Shown in pieces: positions 24,455 through 31,905 of a DNA stretch of 64,000 bases (its first letter is position 1; each line of letters starts with the position of its first letter). The position numbers and the translations under genes were made by a program. Under the pieces are notes generated by a model that saw nothing but the letters and a program-made list of their open reading frames with translations, did not search any database and had not been told where the DNA came from. This stretch comes from JAGRMG01 sp047975215 (lineage in GTDB: Bacteria; Pseudomonadota; Alphaproteobacteria; Rhodobacterales; Rhodobacteraceae), in assembly GCA_047975215.1 (NCBI GenBank), contig JBKEDD010000090.1, positions 8,369 through 72,368 on the forward strand, read 5' to 3'.

Positions 24455-25407
24455 GCCGCTATGCCCGCCAGACGATCTTGCCCGAGATCGGCGAAAAGGG
24501 ACAGCACCGTCTGGCCGAGGCCAGGGTTCTTGTGGTGGGCGCGGGTGGTTTGGCCGCGCCGGCCTTGCCCATTCTGGCCGGGGCGGGGGTAGGGCATCTG
24601 ACGATTGTCGATGGCGATACGGTCGCGCTGTCCAATCTGCACCGTCAAACCCTGTTCACCGAGGCGGATAGCGGCCAACCCAAGGCCGTTGTGGCGGCAG
24701 AACGCTGCCGGGCGATCAATGGCCACATTACCGTCAAAGCCCTGGTCAACAGCATCACCCCGGCGAGCGCCGCAGATCTGATACGCCAATTCGATGTCGT
24801 GCTGGATTGCGCCGACAGCTATGCAGTCAGCTACCTTCTAAGCGACCTGTGCCTGGCACGGACGATTCCGCTGATCAGCGCCTCGGTTCTGGGGCTTGGC
24901 GGCTATGTCGGGGGCTATTGCGGGTCCGCCCCGTCTGTGCGCGCCGTTTTTCCCGACGCGCCGGACAGCGGGGCAAGTTGCGAATCCGCCGGTGTCCTGG
25001 GCCCGGTGGTCGGGGTCATCGGCATGATGCAGGCGCAGATGGCGCTCAACTTCTTGCTGTCGATCGATCCTTCACCCCTGGGGCAAGTGGTGCACTATGA
25101 CGGGCGCGGCCTCCGCGCGTCAGGCTTCCGCTTTGACCATGCCCCGGAACCCAACGCGCCGTTGCGCTTTGTCGCGGCATCGGACTTGAGCGATCGGGAC
25201 CGGATCGTTGATCTGCGAGAAGATGGCCCGCTGTTGCATCCGCAGGCCCAACGCCTCACCGCCGAGGACATCGCAGGCGATCTTCCTCTCACCGACACAC
25301 GGCTGGTCCTGTGTTGTGCCACGGGACTGCGGGCCTGGCGAGCGGCCGAATATCTCCGTGAAACATGGCCCGGCGAGATCGTTCTCGTCGCGGCTTCGGC
25401 CTCATGA
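24451..25407 (+). CDS. thiF: ThiF adenylyltransferase with C-terminal rhodanese-like part
   Basis: 318 residues. The E1-like nucleotide-binding motif VLVVGAGGLAAPALPILAGA and NLHRQTLFTEADSGQPKA, with the catalytic arginine, are present, so it should adenylate ThiS. Two oddities: the first zinc-binding cysteine pair expected before FP is absent (GSAPSVRAVFPDAP), while CESAGVLGPVVGVIG is kept; and residues ~250-318 form a rhodanese-like tail (LVLCCATGLRAWRAAEYL) with a candidate sulfur-carrying cysteine. This could let one protein both activate ThiS and bring the sulfur. Confidence 0.9.
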   Translation: MSRYARQTILPEIGEKGQHRLAEARVLVVGAGGLAAPALPILAGAGVGHLTIVDGDTVALSNLHRQTLFTEADSGQPKAVVAAERCRAINGHITVKALVNSITPASAADLIRQFDVVLDCADSYAVSYLLSDLCLARTIPLISASVLGLGGYVGGYCGSAPSVRAVFPDAPDSGASCESAGVLGPVVGVIGMMQAQMALNFLLSIDPSPLGQVVHYDGRGLRASGFRFDHAPEPNAPLRFVAASDLSDRDRIVDLREDGPLLHPQAQRLTAEDIAGDLPLTDTRLVLCCATGLRAWRAAEYLRETWPGEIVLVAASAS

Positions 25408-25426
25408 CGAACAGAAAGGACTCAAC

Positions 25427-26362
25427 ATGAAGCACCTGATCACGGCCATTGCTCTGCTGGCCGCCGCGCCAGCCATGGCGGCCGACAAGATGACCGTCCT
25501 GCTGGACTGGTTCGTCAATCCCGATCACGGGCCGATCATCATCGCGCAGGAAAACGGCTATTTCGCCGATGAGGGTCTTGAGGTCGAGGTGATCCCGCCC
25601 GCCGATCCCTCTGCTCCGCCCCGTCTGGTAGCCGCCGGGAAGGCCGATCTGGCGGTGTCCTATCAGCCCCAGTTGCACCTGCAGATCCACGAGGGCCTGC
25701 CGCTGAAACGCGTCGGTACGCTGGTGGCCACGCCGCTGAACTGCCTGCTGGTGCTCAAGGACGGGCCGATCGCCTCCCCCGCCGATCTGAAGGGCCGGAA
25801 AATCGGGTTCTCGGTGGCGGGTGTCGAAGAAGCGATCCTGAAAACTGTTCTGGGCAAATATGGCGTGACGCCGGACGATATCGAGATGATCAACGTCAAT
25901 TTCTCGCTGTCACCGTCGCTGATGTCGGGGCAGGTCGATGCGGTGATCGGCGCCTTCCGCAATTTCGAACTGAACCAGATGGAGATCGAGGGCGTCGAAG
26001 GCCGGTGCTTCTACATCGAGGAAGAGGGCGTGCCATCCTATGACGAGTTGATCTATGTCGCCAATCCTGCCCGCATGGAGGCAGACAAGGTGGCGCGTTT
26101 CCTGGCGGCGACCGAGAAAGCCACCCAGTTCATCGTCAACAACCCGGAGCGAAGCTGGAAGATATTTGCCGCCACCTCGACCGAGTTGCAGGACGAACTG
26201 AACGCGCGGGCCTGGATCGACACGCTGCCACGTTTCGCTCTGCGCCCGGCAGGATTTGACGCGGGCCGCTATGCCCGGTTCGAGGAGTTCCTGAAGGATA
26301 GCGGCATGATCGACAGCGTGAACCCGGTGGATGCCATCACCCTCGATGTGACCGCGCGATGA
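25427..26362 (+). CDS. thiY: Pyrimidine precursor-binding protein ThiY (NMT1 family)
   Basis: 311 residues with a signal peptide ending AMAAD at about residue 19. The NMT1/THI5-like blocks DWFVNPDHGPIIIAQENGYF, ADLAVSYQPQLHLQIHEGLP and FSVAGVEEAILKT are typical of ThiY, which binds formylaminopyrimidine (FAMP), a thiamine breakdown product. Together with thiX, thiZ and tenA it forms the salvage route for HMP. The start has AGAAAGG upstream; stop overlaps tenA. Confidence 0.9.
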   Translation: MKHLITAIALLAAAPAMAADKMTVLLDWFVNPDHGPIIIAQENGYFADEGLEVEVIPPADPSAPPRLVAAGKADLAVSYQPQLHLQIHEGLPLKRVGTLVATPLNCLLVLKDGPIASPADLKGRKIGFSVAGVEEAILKTVLGKYGVTPDDIEMINVNFSLSPSLMSGQVDAVIGAFRNFELNQMEIEGVEGRCFYIEEEGVPSYDELIYVANPARMEADKVARFLAATEKATQFIVNNPERSWKIFAATSTELQDELNARAWIDTLPRFALRPAGFDAGRYARFEEFLKDSGMIDSVNPVDAITLDVTAR

Positions 26363-27036
26363 GCGGCGATTATGGCCGCGCCTTCGCGCTGATGCGCGAC
26401 CGGGCATCCGGGGTCTGGCGGGATTATACCCGCCACGCCTTTGTCGAAGGCATGAAGGACGGCACGTTGCCGCGCGCCGCCTTCCTGCATTACCTGCGGC
26501 AAGACTACGTATTCCTGATCCACTTCTCCCGGGCCTGGGCGCTGGCGGTTGTGAAATCGGAAACCCATGACGAGATGCTGACCGCCGTCGCTACCGTCAA
26601 CGCACTGGTGGCCGAGGAAATGCAGCTGCATATCGGTATCTGCAAAGCGGCCGGAATCACGCACGAGGCGCTCTTTGCCACCGCCGAGCGGGCTGAAAAC
26701 CTGGCCTATACGCGCTATGTGCTGGAAGCGGGTTACAGCGGCGATCTGCTGGACCTGCTGGCGGCGCTGGTGCCTTGCGTGATGGGGTATGGCGAGATCG
26801 GCATGCGGCTGATGGCCGAGGCCACGTCGGACAGATATGCGGACTGGATCGCCACCTATGCCGGTGACGAATATCAGGGCGCCTGCAAGGCGGTGGGTGC
26901 GATGCTCGACGCGGCGCTGGTCCGCCGCCTGGGGGAGGATTTCGACGCTTCGCCGCGTTGGGACCACCTCTGCGACCGGTTCCGTACCGCAACCGGGCTT
27001 GAGGTCAATTTCTGGCAGATGGGCCTGACCCCGTGA
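26359..27036 (+). CDS. tenA: Aminopyrimidine aminohydrolase/thiaminase II TenA
   Basis: 225 residues with the TenA helical fold. LHYLRQDYVFLIHFSRAWAL and the catalytic cysteine at about Cys140 in LVPCVMGYGEIG mark the TenA-C type, with Glu of the EVNFWQM end as acid/base. It releases HMP from aminomethyl-pyrimidine imported by ThiXYZ. Sits inside the transporter operon between thiY and thiZ; ends overlap both. Confidence 0.92.
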   Translation: MSGDYGRAFALMRDRASGVWRDYTRHAFVEGMKDGTLPRAAFLHYLRQDYVFLIHFSRAWALAVVKSETHDEMLTAVATVNALVAEEMQLHIGICKAAGITHEALFATAERAENLAYTRYVLEAGYSGDLLDLLAALVPCVMGYGEIGMRLMAEATSDRYADWIATYAGDEYQGACKAVGAMLDAALVRRLGEDFDASPRWDHLCDRFRTATGLEVNFWQMGLTP

Positions 27037-27761
27037 GTACCGCGCCCGGCATCACGGTGAAAGGGCAGGCGTCGATCCATGGCGCGCCGCTCTTCGCACC
27101 TCTGATGCTAGTACTGAATGCCGGGCAATGGACTTGCCTTCTGGGCGGGTCCGGCGTGGGAAAATCCACCGTCCTGCGTCTGATCTCGGGTCTTCCCACC
27201 GGGGCGGACTTCGACGGCGATATCAGCGCCACGGACGGCGGAGAGGTGGCGGAACGGGTCGCCTACATGGCGCAGGACGATCTGCTTTTGCCCTGGGCCA
27301 GCGTGGTTCGAAATATCCTTCTGGGATCGCGCCTGCGTGGCGAGGCAGAAGATACAGACAGGCTGGATCGCATCCTGAAACGGGTCGGGCTGAGCGATCA
27401 TGCCGACAAGAAACCGGCAGAGCTTTCGGGGGGGCAACGCCAACGGGTGGCGCTGGCGCGCACGTTGATGGAAGATAAACCCGTCATCCTTCTGGATGAA
27501 CCATTCTCGGCGCTGGACGCGCAAACCCGCGCCGCGATGCAGGATCTGGCCGTGGAACTCCTGCATGGCAAGACCGTTCTGATCGTCACCCATGACCCGG
27601 CCGAGGCCGCGCGTCTCGGGCAGGCCATCATCGTCATGCACCCGGACGGGTTGCAGCCGTTTCCACTCCCCAAATCCGCAATTCCCCGCCCGATTGATGA
27701 TCTGGAAACCTTGGAATGTCAGGCGTTGTTGTTGCGCCGACTGCGGCAGGGCGCCCAATGA
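27033..27761 (+). CDS. thiZ: Thiamine-precursor ABC transporter ATP-binding protein ThiZ
   Basis: 242 residues. Walker A LLGGSGVGKSTVLR, Q-loop YMAQDDLLLPW, signature LSGGQRQRVALARTLM, Walker B VILLDEPFSALDAQ and H-loop IVTHDPAEAARL are intact. GTG start at 27033 forms a GTGA overlap with the tenA stop. Energises uptake through ThiX with ThiY as receptor. Confidence 0.9.
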   Translation: MSTAPGITVKGQASIHGAPLFAPLMLVLNAGQWTCLLGGSGVGKSTVLRLISGLPTGADFDGDISATDGGEVAERVAYMAQDDLLLPWASVVRNILLGSRLRGEAEDTDRLDRILKRVGLSDHADKKPAELSGGQRQRVALARTLMEDKPVILLDEPFSALDAQTRAAMQDLAVELLHGKTVLIVTHDPAEAARLGQAIIVMHPDGLQPFPLPKSAIPRPIDDLETLECQALLLRRLRQGAQ

Positions 27762-28495
27762 AACTGTTGCCCGCTGTCGCCGCGACCGCCTTTGCCCTGC
27801 TTTTGTGGCAGATCGTTGTCAGCGCGACCGGTCTGCCGAAATTCATCCTGCCGGGTCCGGCGCTGGTGGCCGAAACCTGGTGGCAAAACCGCGCAGTGAT
27901 TGCTGAGCATACGCTGATTACCGCGATGGAAGTCCTGATCGGTCTGGCGATCGGATCGGCGCTGGGGGTGGTGACGGCCATTCAACTGGCGACATCGCGC
28001 ATGGCACGCGTGCTGGTGCAGCCGATCCTCGTGTTCACACAGGCCCTGCCGGTCTTTGCGCTTGCCCCGATCCTGACCCTCTGGCTCGGCTTCGGATTGT
28101 GGTCGAAGGTCTTCATGGCGGTGCTCATTATCTATTTCCCCGTCACGTCTGCCTTTTTCGACGGGCTGATGAGAACGCCACAGGGCTATCTGGATCTTGC
28201 GCGAACGATGCAGGCCAGCCCTTCGCGCGTTCTTTGGCATATCCGGGTGCCCGCAGCGTTGCCCTCATTGGCATCCGGTCTCAGGCTGGCAGCCGTCTAC
28301 GCCCCCATCGGTGCCGTGATCGGCGAATGGGTCGGCGCGTCGCGTGGGCTAGGCTATTTGATGCTGCTGGCAAACGGACGGGCCAAGACCGAGCTGATGT
28401 TCGCCGCCATGCTGACTTTGGGTGTGTTTTCAGTCCTTCTGCATTTTGCCATTGTCCAGCTGACCCGTGGGTTTGGTGACAAGAACTGCAAGTGA
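27758..28495 (+). CDS. thiX: Thiamine-precursor ABC transporter permease ThiX
   Basis: 245 residues with six membrane segments. The binding-protein-dependent permease EAA loop DLARTMQASPSRVLWHIRVP and the final IGEWVGASRGLGYLMLLANG resemble TauC/SsuC/ThiX permeases. ATG at 27758 overlaps the thiZ stop (ATGA). Last gene of the ten-gene thi operon. No thiC is present, so the operon relies on salvaged or separately made pyrimidine. Confidence 0.9.
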   Translation: MKLLPAVAATAFALLLWQIVVSATGLPKFILPGPALVAETWWQNRAVIAEHTLITAMEVLIGLAIGSALGVVTAIQLATSRMARVLVQPILVFTQALPVFALAPILTLWLGFGLWSKVFMAVLIIYFPVTSAFFDGLMRTPQGYLDLARTMQASPSRVLWHIRVPAALPSLASGLRLAAVYAPIGAVIGEWVGASRGLGYLMLLANGRAKTELMFAAMLTLGVFSVLLHFAIVQLTRGFGDKNCK

Positions 28496-28637
28496 CAATG
28501 TGGCTGAAAGGTACAAAGGTACTCGTGTCGGCGGCGAACGCCGGACGAGGCATATTGGACCGGCTCGGAAGGGCAAAAAGCAGCACGAGACCTAAACCCG
28601 AAACACCTTGGATCAGCCGCTGGGATGCCAGGAAAAT

Positions 28638-28799
28638 CGGGGCCACTTCATCGAGCGCGCCAAACATCGCGCCGCGAACGGTATGTGGTTGCCATCCGGT
28701 GGCTGTGACGATCTCGTCGATGGTGGCACCACCGTCGGCGCGGAGCATCTCGATCAGCTTGGCATGTTTCGTTCCGAGTTGGCTCGCTCCACGAATTAC
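28638..28799 (-). pseudogene. DUF3489-type fragment
   Basis: Reverse-strand frame reads GTKHAKLIEMLRADGGATID then IVTATGWQPHTVRGA, the core winged-helix block of the small DUF3489 proteins common on alphaproteobacterial mobile DNA. The usual GALKKKLGL ending is replaced (GALDEVAP) and the frame then runs into antisense of thiX. No start codon is evident. It overlaps the stop of the sulfotransferase gene at 28796 and looks like insertion debris. Confidence 0.55.
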
Positions 28800-30769
28800 C
28801 TGTAGTGGAATATTCTGACTATACGTCGAATAGGCTCAGTCATTCGCCAAGTGGTGCTGCCCAAGAGGGCCTGATTTAAGCCCTCACTCACTTTTCTAGC
28901 TTCGATTTCCGCTGCATTTTTTTCTTGCAAGCTTTGCATTTCTTTTTTTGCAGTGGCCAGTGCCTTCTCCAGTTCGCCGACCCGCGCCTGCGCAGAGGTT
29001 CGGGCCTGAGCTTCTTTCGCCTTGTGCGTCTGTACCTTCTGTAGCTCATCGCGCGTATCGGTCAGGGCCTTCTCCAGCTCGCCGACCCGCGCCTGCGCGG
29101 CGGTTCGGGCCTGGGCTTCTTCCGCCTTGTGCGCCTGCACCTTCTGCAACTCATTGCGCGTATCGGTCAGGGCCTTCTCCAACTCGTTTGCGCGCGTTTG
29201 GGATACGCGTCCTGCTTCTATGCCAAGGTTATTTTTCTGTAACTTCAGTTCTATTGTCTCTGAAAGTTGGGTTGAGATGAACCTTGTCATGGCGGTGAGA
29301 TGCCGCTTTTCGAGATTTGACCGCTTTGTATTTCTATCATTTTCGTTTTTCATATTCTCAAAATCAATTTTGAGGTTTGAAAACAACCGGCCCGCCTCTA
29401 GGAATTTCTCGTGGTAGTCGTCTGCTTCCGCGCGTTTTTGCGCAAGCTTGCTGCGCAGTTGATCATTTTCACTTTCACTTGAACGAGCGACCCGCTCCAG
29501 GGCGTCATATTCGCGTTGCAAGGCTTCTATTCGCTTCTCGAAATCGCTGGATAGCTCCGCAGCCTTTGCCTCGCGACTCGCGATATCTTCTCTTGCGCCA
29601 GCTCGCTCAGTTTCGATCTCTTTCTCCAGTTCGCCGACCCGCGCCTGCGCAGCGGTTCGGGCCTGAGCTTCTTCCGCCTTGTGCATCTGCGCCTTCCGCA
29701 CCTCGTCGCGCGCATCGCTCAGTGCCTTCGCCAGTTCGCCCACCCGTGCCTGCGCGGCGGTTCGGGTCAGTTGTTCCATGCGGCTGCTTTCCGCATTGGT
29801 TGCTGCCGTCGCCTCGGCCTCTGCAGAGGCGACCTCAAGTTCTGAGATGCGCTTGTTCAGAATGTCGATCCGCAGGTGCTGTTCCTGATTGTGCCAAATC
29901 GCTGAGCCGACGGTCGCACTTGCCTCCTCAATCGCCTTGCGGAGCCGGTCGAGACGCTCGTAGTCATCGCAGTTCTCTCCGTCAGAGGCCCAACCTTCGA
30001 GGATCTCGAAGGTTTCCGCGACGCCTTCGGGAAGCGCGGACAGGCGGCCGACCTCGGTCGTCGATTGCGGGAAATGCTGCAGGTCCTTGGTCAGGAAGTC
30101 CTGGACATCCTTGAAGGCGGATTTCGGGTTGCGTGGCCATTTCAGGTTCAGTGTCGAGCCGACCTGCGTGACAACGTCGACCCAATCGGTCATCAACCGC
30201 TCGTAGGAGGTAAACATGCGCGCCTGCCCGCGGCTTGCCGCTTCGGCTTCGAGAACGTGGCGCAGCCACAGGAGCAGTGCATATTCCGTCTCGTAGTTCG
30301 CCCAGCGGTTCAATGAGGCCGCAACGTCGAGCGGGTGCCGGTGCGTGCACACATGAACCGGTGTACATCCTGCTTCGGCAAGGGCCTTGTGCCAGAACGG
30401 AAGCAGGCGGCACACACGAGGATCCTTCATGACAAAGAGCCGCGAGCGGCCATATTCCTCGTGGATGACCTCAACCGCGCGCTCCAGAAATTCCGCAGCC
30501 GTGGGTGAGGCGAACCAGTCGGATGGAACAGGATTGTAGCTAAACCACCTGTGACCCGCTGAACCGAGAAGCTCTTCATTGAGATATGTCAGCTTGGTCG
30601 ACTCGAAAAACCCCTTCGGGTTTATTTCGTCTGGTTCCATTAGGGCCCGCGGCAAATCCGCTCCCATCTGGGCCAGTACGCCCGAGAGCGCCGAAGTACC
30701 CGAACGGTGCATGCCCAGCACGATCAGCGCCGTGCGCGAGGAAGGGTGGGTTTTCTGTTTCTTTGCCAT
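28796..30769 (-). CDS. Sulfotransferase-family protein with long coiled-coil C-terminus
   Basis: 657 residues from the ATG at 30769 (MAKKQKTHPS); a GTG at 30817 in frame is possible, and neither has a good ribosome site. Residues ~10-250 are a sulfotransferase-like domain: ALIVLGMHRSGTSALSGVLA is the 5'-phosphosulfate loop of PAPS and RLFVMKDPRVCRLLPFW the 3'-phosphate site. Residues ~310-630 are coiled coil with 35-residue repeats (HKAEEAQARTAAQARVGELE). The end, LLGSTTWRMTEPIRRIVR, resembles the tails of alphaproteobacterial polysaccharide glycosyltransferases. It probably sulfates a surface glycan, the coil serving assembly. It is first of a reverse-strand set when read toward 28.8 kb. Confidence 0.8.
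   Translation of the reverse strand: MAKKQKTHPSSRTALIVLGMHRSGTSALSGVLAQMGADLPRALMEPDEINPKGFFESTKLTYLNEELLGSAGHRWFSYNPVPSDWFASPTAAEFLERAVEVIHEEYGRSRLFVMKDPRVCRLLPFWHKALAEAGCTPVHVCTHRHPLDVAASLNRWANYETEYALLLWLRHVLEAEAASRGQARMFTSYERLMTDWVDVVTQVGSTLNLKWPRNPKSAFKDVQDFLTKDLQHFPQSTTEVGRLSALPEGVAETFEILEGWASDGENCDDYERLDRLRKAIEEASATVGSAIWHNQEQHLRIDILNKRISELEVASAEAEATAATNAESSRMEQLTRTAAQARVGELAKALSDARDEVRKAQMHKAEEAQARTAAQARVGELEKEIETERAGAREDIASREAKAAELSSDFEKRIEALQREYDALERVARSSESENDQLRSKLAQKRAEADDYHEKFLEAGRLFSNLKIDFENMKNENDRNTKRSNLEKRHLTAMTRFISTQLSETIELKLQKNNLGIEAGRVSQTRANELEKALTDTRNELQKVQAHKAEEAQARTAAQARVGELEKALTDTRDELQKVQTHKAKEAQARTSAQARVGELEKALATAKKEMQSLQEKNAAEIEARKVSEGLNQALLGSTTWRMTEPIRRIVRIFHYR
28962..29171 (-). 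repeat. Two tandem 105-bp coiled-coil-coding repeats
   Basis: Units start at 28962, 29067 and (partial) 29172, exactly 105 bases apart, and diverged copies start at 29619 and 29724. Each codes for 35 residues, five heptads. The near-identity of the first two units points to recent unequal recombination. This lies wholly inside the sulfotransferase gene. Confidence 0.85.
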
Positions 30770-30895
30770 GGTCTTGATTCCAGTCGTGACCGCGTCAGAG
30801 GCCCGGGAAGGGGGCACAAGCCGGTTGTCGAAGCAGTTCCGGCGTGCTGGCCGTATTGTCGATGGGCGGGCGCGAACTCATCCGGACCAACACAG

Positions 30896-31897
30896 TCATT
30901 TGTCCTGCTTTCCTGCCTCCAGCGTTCTGACGAGATGCTCCAAATGGGTGATGCGGTCGGCCTGTTGCATGACAATCTGTAGGACATGATCCAGTGCGCG
31001 ATGTCGCATCTCTTCGGTATCAACCGTTTTATGCCCGGGCGCCGGGCCGCTGAGCAGGTCAATGCCAAGATGCTTCTTTAACTCTTCGAAAGTTCCGGCT
31101 TTCTCGGCCACGATGGCCTCGGTTTGCGTATAGGTGAAGCTGCTCTGGACCAGGTCTGCTATCTTGGGAGAGCGCGTGAAATCGAGCTGCCGAAAGGCGT
31201 GATTGAACAGGTCCGGAAGTGCTTGCTCCGGGAGGCGGGTGTTATAAATGGCGCGCAGAAGGCTTTCGCTGGTCTCGAGTCGTTCCAAGGAACGGCCTTC
31301 CGGAACCCGCATAGTGACACCGAGTACGTCGGCGAAATCCAGAACCACGTTATCAGACTTCGAAAACGACCGAACGGTCATGATATCGCTGTATTCCCGA
31401 TGCCAAGCGTGCAGATCATCATACATTTCCAGCAACTTGCGCCCACCTTCAACATAGGATGGAAGTGGGCCGGAACAGGTCTTGTGATACACAAACCACT
31501 GATTGTAGGCGGAGGGCAGCCAGTCTCTCGGATCTCTGACATAGGCGATCAATCGAACCGCTACTTTCTGTCTCAGGCTCGAAATGAACGGAATCAACGT
31601 ACGATGCTGTTGCAGCAAGGATTCATTTGACAACAGAAAGCGCGGTATTCCGCTGCTAGCCTGTTTCTGTTGCAAGGCATCTAGAAACAGATCCGCCACA
31701 GCATCAGGACGTTCCACAGACGACGCGAAGAAGGTTCGCTGCAGGTCGTTGCTGTTCAATTCGGGGTCGATCAGATCGAACAACATCCCCAAATAGTCGA
31801 CTCCCTGTGCCCGCAAGCTCTCGGCGTTCTCACGGATGGCCTTCTGGATCGACGTTGTTCCCGTCTTCCCCATGCCGATATGTAGGATGAGTTCCAT
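30896..31897 (-). CDS. Sulfotransferase-like protein
   Basis: 333 residues from the ATG at 31897, eight bases after the previous gene's stop. The P-loop-like 5'-PAPS site LILHIGMGKTGTTSIQKAIR is at the N-terminus and the 3'-site LIAYVRDPRDWLPSAYNQW at ~140. The C-terminal 60 residues are acidic and helical (RITHLEHLVRTLEAG). The same type of gene sits on the other side of the locus at 36726, also beside an RgpF-like gene. Function as a glycan sulfotransferase is inferred from family and context. Confidence 0.78.
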   Translation of the reverse strand: MELILHIGMGKTGTTSIQKAIRENAESLRAQGVDYLGMLFDLIDPELNSNDLQRTFFASSVERPDAVADLFLDALQQKQASSGIPRFLLSNESLLQQHRTLIPFISSLRQKVAVRLIAYVRDPRDWLPSAYNQWFVYHKTCSGPLPSYVEGGRKLLEMYDDLHAWHREYSDIMTVRSFSKSDNVVLDFADVLGVTMRVPEGRSLERLETSESLLRAIYNTRLPEQALPDLFNHAFRQLDFTRSPKIADLVQSSFTYTQTEAIVAEKAGTFEELKKHLGIDLLSGPAPGHKTVDTEEMRHRALDHVLQIVMQQADRITHLEHLVRTLEAGKQDK

Positions 31898-31905
31898 GGT
31901 TCGCG

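Noticed and set aside
28962..29828. Regular repeats that might be a CRISPR array
   Set aside because: Units are 105 bp with no spacers, lie inside an open reading frame and code for heptads.
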